From contig JAURVT010000028.1 in the NCBI GenBank assembly GCA_030655315.1, forward strand, positions 1 through 64,000: a DNA stretch of 64,000 bases, written 5' to 3'. This stretch comes from Nocardioidaceae bacterium (GTDB taxonomy: Bacteria > Actinomycetota > Actinomycetes > Propionibacteriales > Nocardioidaceae). A program made the position numbers and the translations under genes. Shown here piece after piece: positions 62,438 through 64,000 of the stretch. The notes below the pieces were generated by a model. That model made no database searches, was not told where the DNA came from, and worked only from the letters and a program-made list of their open reading frames with translations. Position 1 is the stretch's first letter. Each line of letters opens with the position of its first letter.

Positions 62438-63952
62438 ATGGCTGCTTCCAAGACCCCGGACCTGTCCCTCGGCTCAGGCAAGCCCGTCTCGACGCGGGCC
62501 GACGTGCTCGTCGTGGGCGTCGACCCCGACCTGCGGATCGTCGGCCCCGCCGACGAGGTCGGCAAGGCGTTCGGACGCGGGCTCGCCGCGACGCTGTCCA
62601 CGCTCGGCATGAAGGGCAAGCCCGGCCAGGTCGCCAAGGTCCCCTCGGGCGGGGCCGTCAAGGCGGCCCTGGTCGTGGTCGTGGGCCTCGGCGCCGACGA
62701 GCCCACCGACGAGTCGCTGCGCCGCGCGGCCGCCCACGGGATCAAGGCGGTGAGCAACGCGGCCACCGTCGCCGTGGCCCTGCCCACCCCGACCGACTCC
62801 AGCGTGCGGGCGATCGCCGAGGGCGTGCTGCTCGGCGGCTACTCCTACGACCGCTACAAGACCAAGACCGACGACGACCGTCCCCACGGCGTCACCGTGC
62901 TCACCGACCGGGCCCGCACCTCCGGCGCCAAGGACGCGCTCGCCCGCGCGGTCGCGGTGTCGTCCGCGGTCTCGCTCGCCCGCGACTGGGTCAACACGCC
63001 CGCCGGCGACCTGCGTCCTCCCGGCTTCGCCGACGAGGCGCGTGCCGCGGTGGCCGCGAGCAGCGCCTCGTCCAAGGTCAAGGTGACCGTCTGGGACGAG
63101 GAGAGGCTCGCCCGCGAGAAGTGCGGCGGCATCCTCGGCGTGGGTCGCGCGTCGACGGCTCCCCCGCGCCTGGTCACCCTGTCCTACAAGCCCCGCAAGG
63201 CCGTCGCCCACCTCGCCCTGGTGGGCAAGGGCATCACCTTCGACTCCGGCGGACTCTCGCTCAAGCCCGGCGCCAGCATGATGACGATGAAGTGCGACAT
63301 GGCCGGCGCCGCCGCCGTCCTCGCCGCCACCATCGCGATCGCCGAGCTCGGCCTGCCCGTCCAGGTCACGGCCTACGCGGCGATGGCCGAGAACATGGTC
63401 AGCGGCGACGCCACCCGTCCCGGCGACGTGCTCACCATGCGCGGCGGCACCACCGTCGAGGTGCACAACACCGACGCCGAGGGTCGACTCGTCCTCGGCG
63501 ACGCCCTCGTGCTCGCGACCGAGCAGTCGCCCGACGTGGTCGTCGACGTCGCCACGCTCACCGGCGCGGCCGTCGTCGCGCTCGGCGACCGCACGGCCGG
63601 CGTCCTGTCCAACGACGACGTGCTCCGCCGCCGCATCCCCGAGGTCGCCGAGAGCGTCGGCGAGGCGTTCTGGCCGCTCCCCATCACCGAGGAGATCGCC
63701 GCCAAGGTGACCAGCTCGGACATCGCCGACCTGCGCCAGCACAACCCCAAGCCGGCCGGCGGCACCCTGTTCGCGGCGGCCTTCCTGTCGCACTTCGTCG
63801 GCGACACCCGCTGGGCCCACCTCGACATCGCCGGCCCCGCGTTCAGCGACTCGGCCTTCGACTACACCCCCAAGGGCGGCACCGGCTCGTCCGTCCGCAC
63901 CCTCGTCGCCATCGCCGACGAGCTCGCCGCGGGCGGTCTCGCGGCCGAGTGA
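62438..63952 (+). CDS. pepA: Leucyl aminopeptidase (M17)
   Basis: A 504-residue two-metal aminopeptidase that removes N-terminal residues from peptides. The C-terminal M17 domain has the metal and catalytic residues in G-K-G-I-T-F-D-S-G-G, M-K-C-D-M-A-G and the signature N-T-D-A-E-G-R-L-V-L. The N-terminal 170 residues form the usual macro-like domain. ATG at 62438 is chosen because the conserved sequence begins about 20 residues later. Divergent from gcvT. In M. tuberculosis the order gcvT-pepB is similar (Rv2211c-Rv2213). The last 48 bases of the window hold no gene. Confidence 0.96.
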   Translation: MAASKTPDLSLGSGKPVSTRADVLVVGVDPDLRIVGPADEVGKAFGRGLAATLSTLGMKGKPGQVAKVPSGGAVKAALVVVVGLGADEPTDESLRRAAAHGIKAVSNAATVAVALPTPTDSSVRAIAEGVLLGGYSYDRYKTKTDDDRPHGVTVLTDRARTSGAKDALARAVAVSSAVSLARDWVNTPAGDLRPPGFADEARAAVAASSASSKVKVTVWDEERLAREKCGGILGVGRASTAPPRLVTLSYKPRKAVAHLALVGKGITFDSGGLSLKPGASMMTMKCDMAGAAAVLAATIAIAELGLPVQVTAYAAMAENMVSGDATRPGDVLTMRGGTTVEVHNTDAEGRLVLGDALVLATEQSPDVVVDVATLTGAAVVALGDRTAGVLSNDDVLRRRIPEVAESVGEAFWPLPITEEIAAKVTSSDIADLRQHNPKPAGGTLFAAAFLSHFVGDTRWAHLDIAGPAFSDSAFDYTPKGGTGSSVRTLVAIADELAAGGLAAE

Positions 63953-64000
63953 CGACCCGGCGGTGGGTACGACCCCAGGATCCACGAGTTCTTGGGGCCG

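Noticed and set aside
1-64000. tRNA, rRNA, SRP RNA, CRISPR arrays, prophage or integrase genes
   Set aside because: Looked for on both strands by characteristic sequence and gene content; none seen.

Overview
This 64 kb window is a stretch of chromosome core from a very GC-rich actinobacterium, most likely of the Nocardioidaceae (Aeromicrobium or Nocardioides type; this is inferred from gene content, a mycothiol/menaquinone-style actinobacterial respiratory cluster, and start-site style, not from a database search). Genes are dense, many overlap by 4 bp (GTGA or ATGA), and many start codons sit 6-7 bases after a TANNNT hexamer, the signature of leaderless transcripts. I see no rRNA, tRNA, CRISPR array, insertion sequence, integrase or phage gene.

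Layout. 0-10 kb: a lipoprotein/ferritin-like pair, a double GNAT acetyltransferase and a DUF1707 protein on the plus strand, facing a minus-strand run dxr-rseP-ispG-GNAT-ychJ-like-DoxX-proS (isoprenoid synthesis, site-2 proteolysis, prolyl-tRNA charging). 10-16 kb: an ABC-2 type exporter, a histidine kinase whose membrane sensor is duplicated in tandem, its LuxR-type regulator, and an iron-siderophore lipoprotein behind a DtxR/IdeR-type box. 16-24 kb: an unassigned amine or amino-acid catabolic group (saccharopine-dehydrogenase-like enzyme, class III aminotransferase, PucR and Lrp regulators), propionyl/acetyl-CoA synthetase, a DCC thiol protein and an enoyl-CoA hydratase. 24-39 kb: MacRS-like two-component system, plsC-type acyltransferase, esterase, two adjacent ROK sugar kinases, ArsA-type ATPase, SRPBCC protein, fatty acyl-CoA ligase, a gluzincin peptidase, an NlpC/P60 endopeptidase and an exonuclease/GIY-YIG fusion.

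39-52 kb: trpD, then the aerobic respiratory chain, ctaE-qcrC-qcrA-qcrB on the plus strand and ctaC-ctaD-ctaF on the minus strand, with an L,D-transpeptidase between them, followed by adenosine-kinase-like adoK, erpA and glycerate kinase. From memory, 26-52 kb follows the order of Mycobacterium tuberculosis Rv2182c-Rv2205c with replacements, and the 2-10 kb part resembles the Rv2867c-Rv2870c neighbourhood. 52-64 kb: a GNAT protein, an aspartate-type aminotransferase, a complete pspA-pspAA-htpX-pspAB membrane-stress operon, DUF3043, aldo/keto reductase, small proteins, a DMT-like transporter, gcvT and pepA.

The least conventional material is (i) the histidine kinase with a 145-residue sensor module repeated without gaps, (ii) a dispersed long-palindrome repeat with the same 32-bp arms at 14.3 kb and 39.1 kb, the second copy apparently composite, (iii) a further 24-bp-arm palindrome behind ispG, (iv) the mirror-symmetric divergent promoter of gcvT and pepA, and (v) a degenerate receiver-domain protein translationally coupled to trpD. 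I did not find a clearly new multi-gene defence or biosynthetic system.
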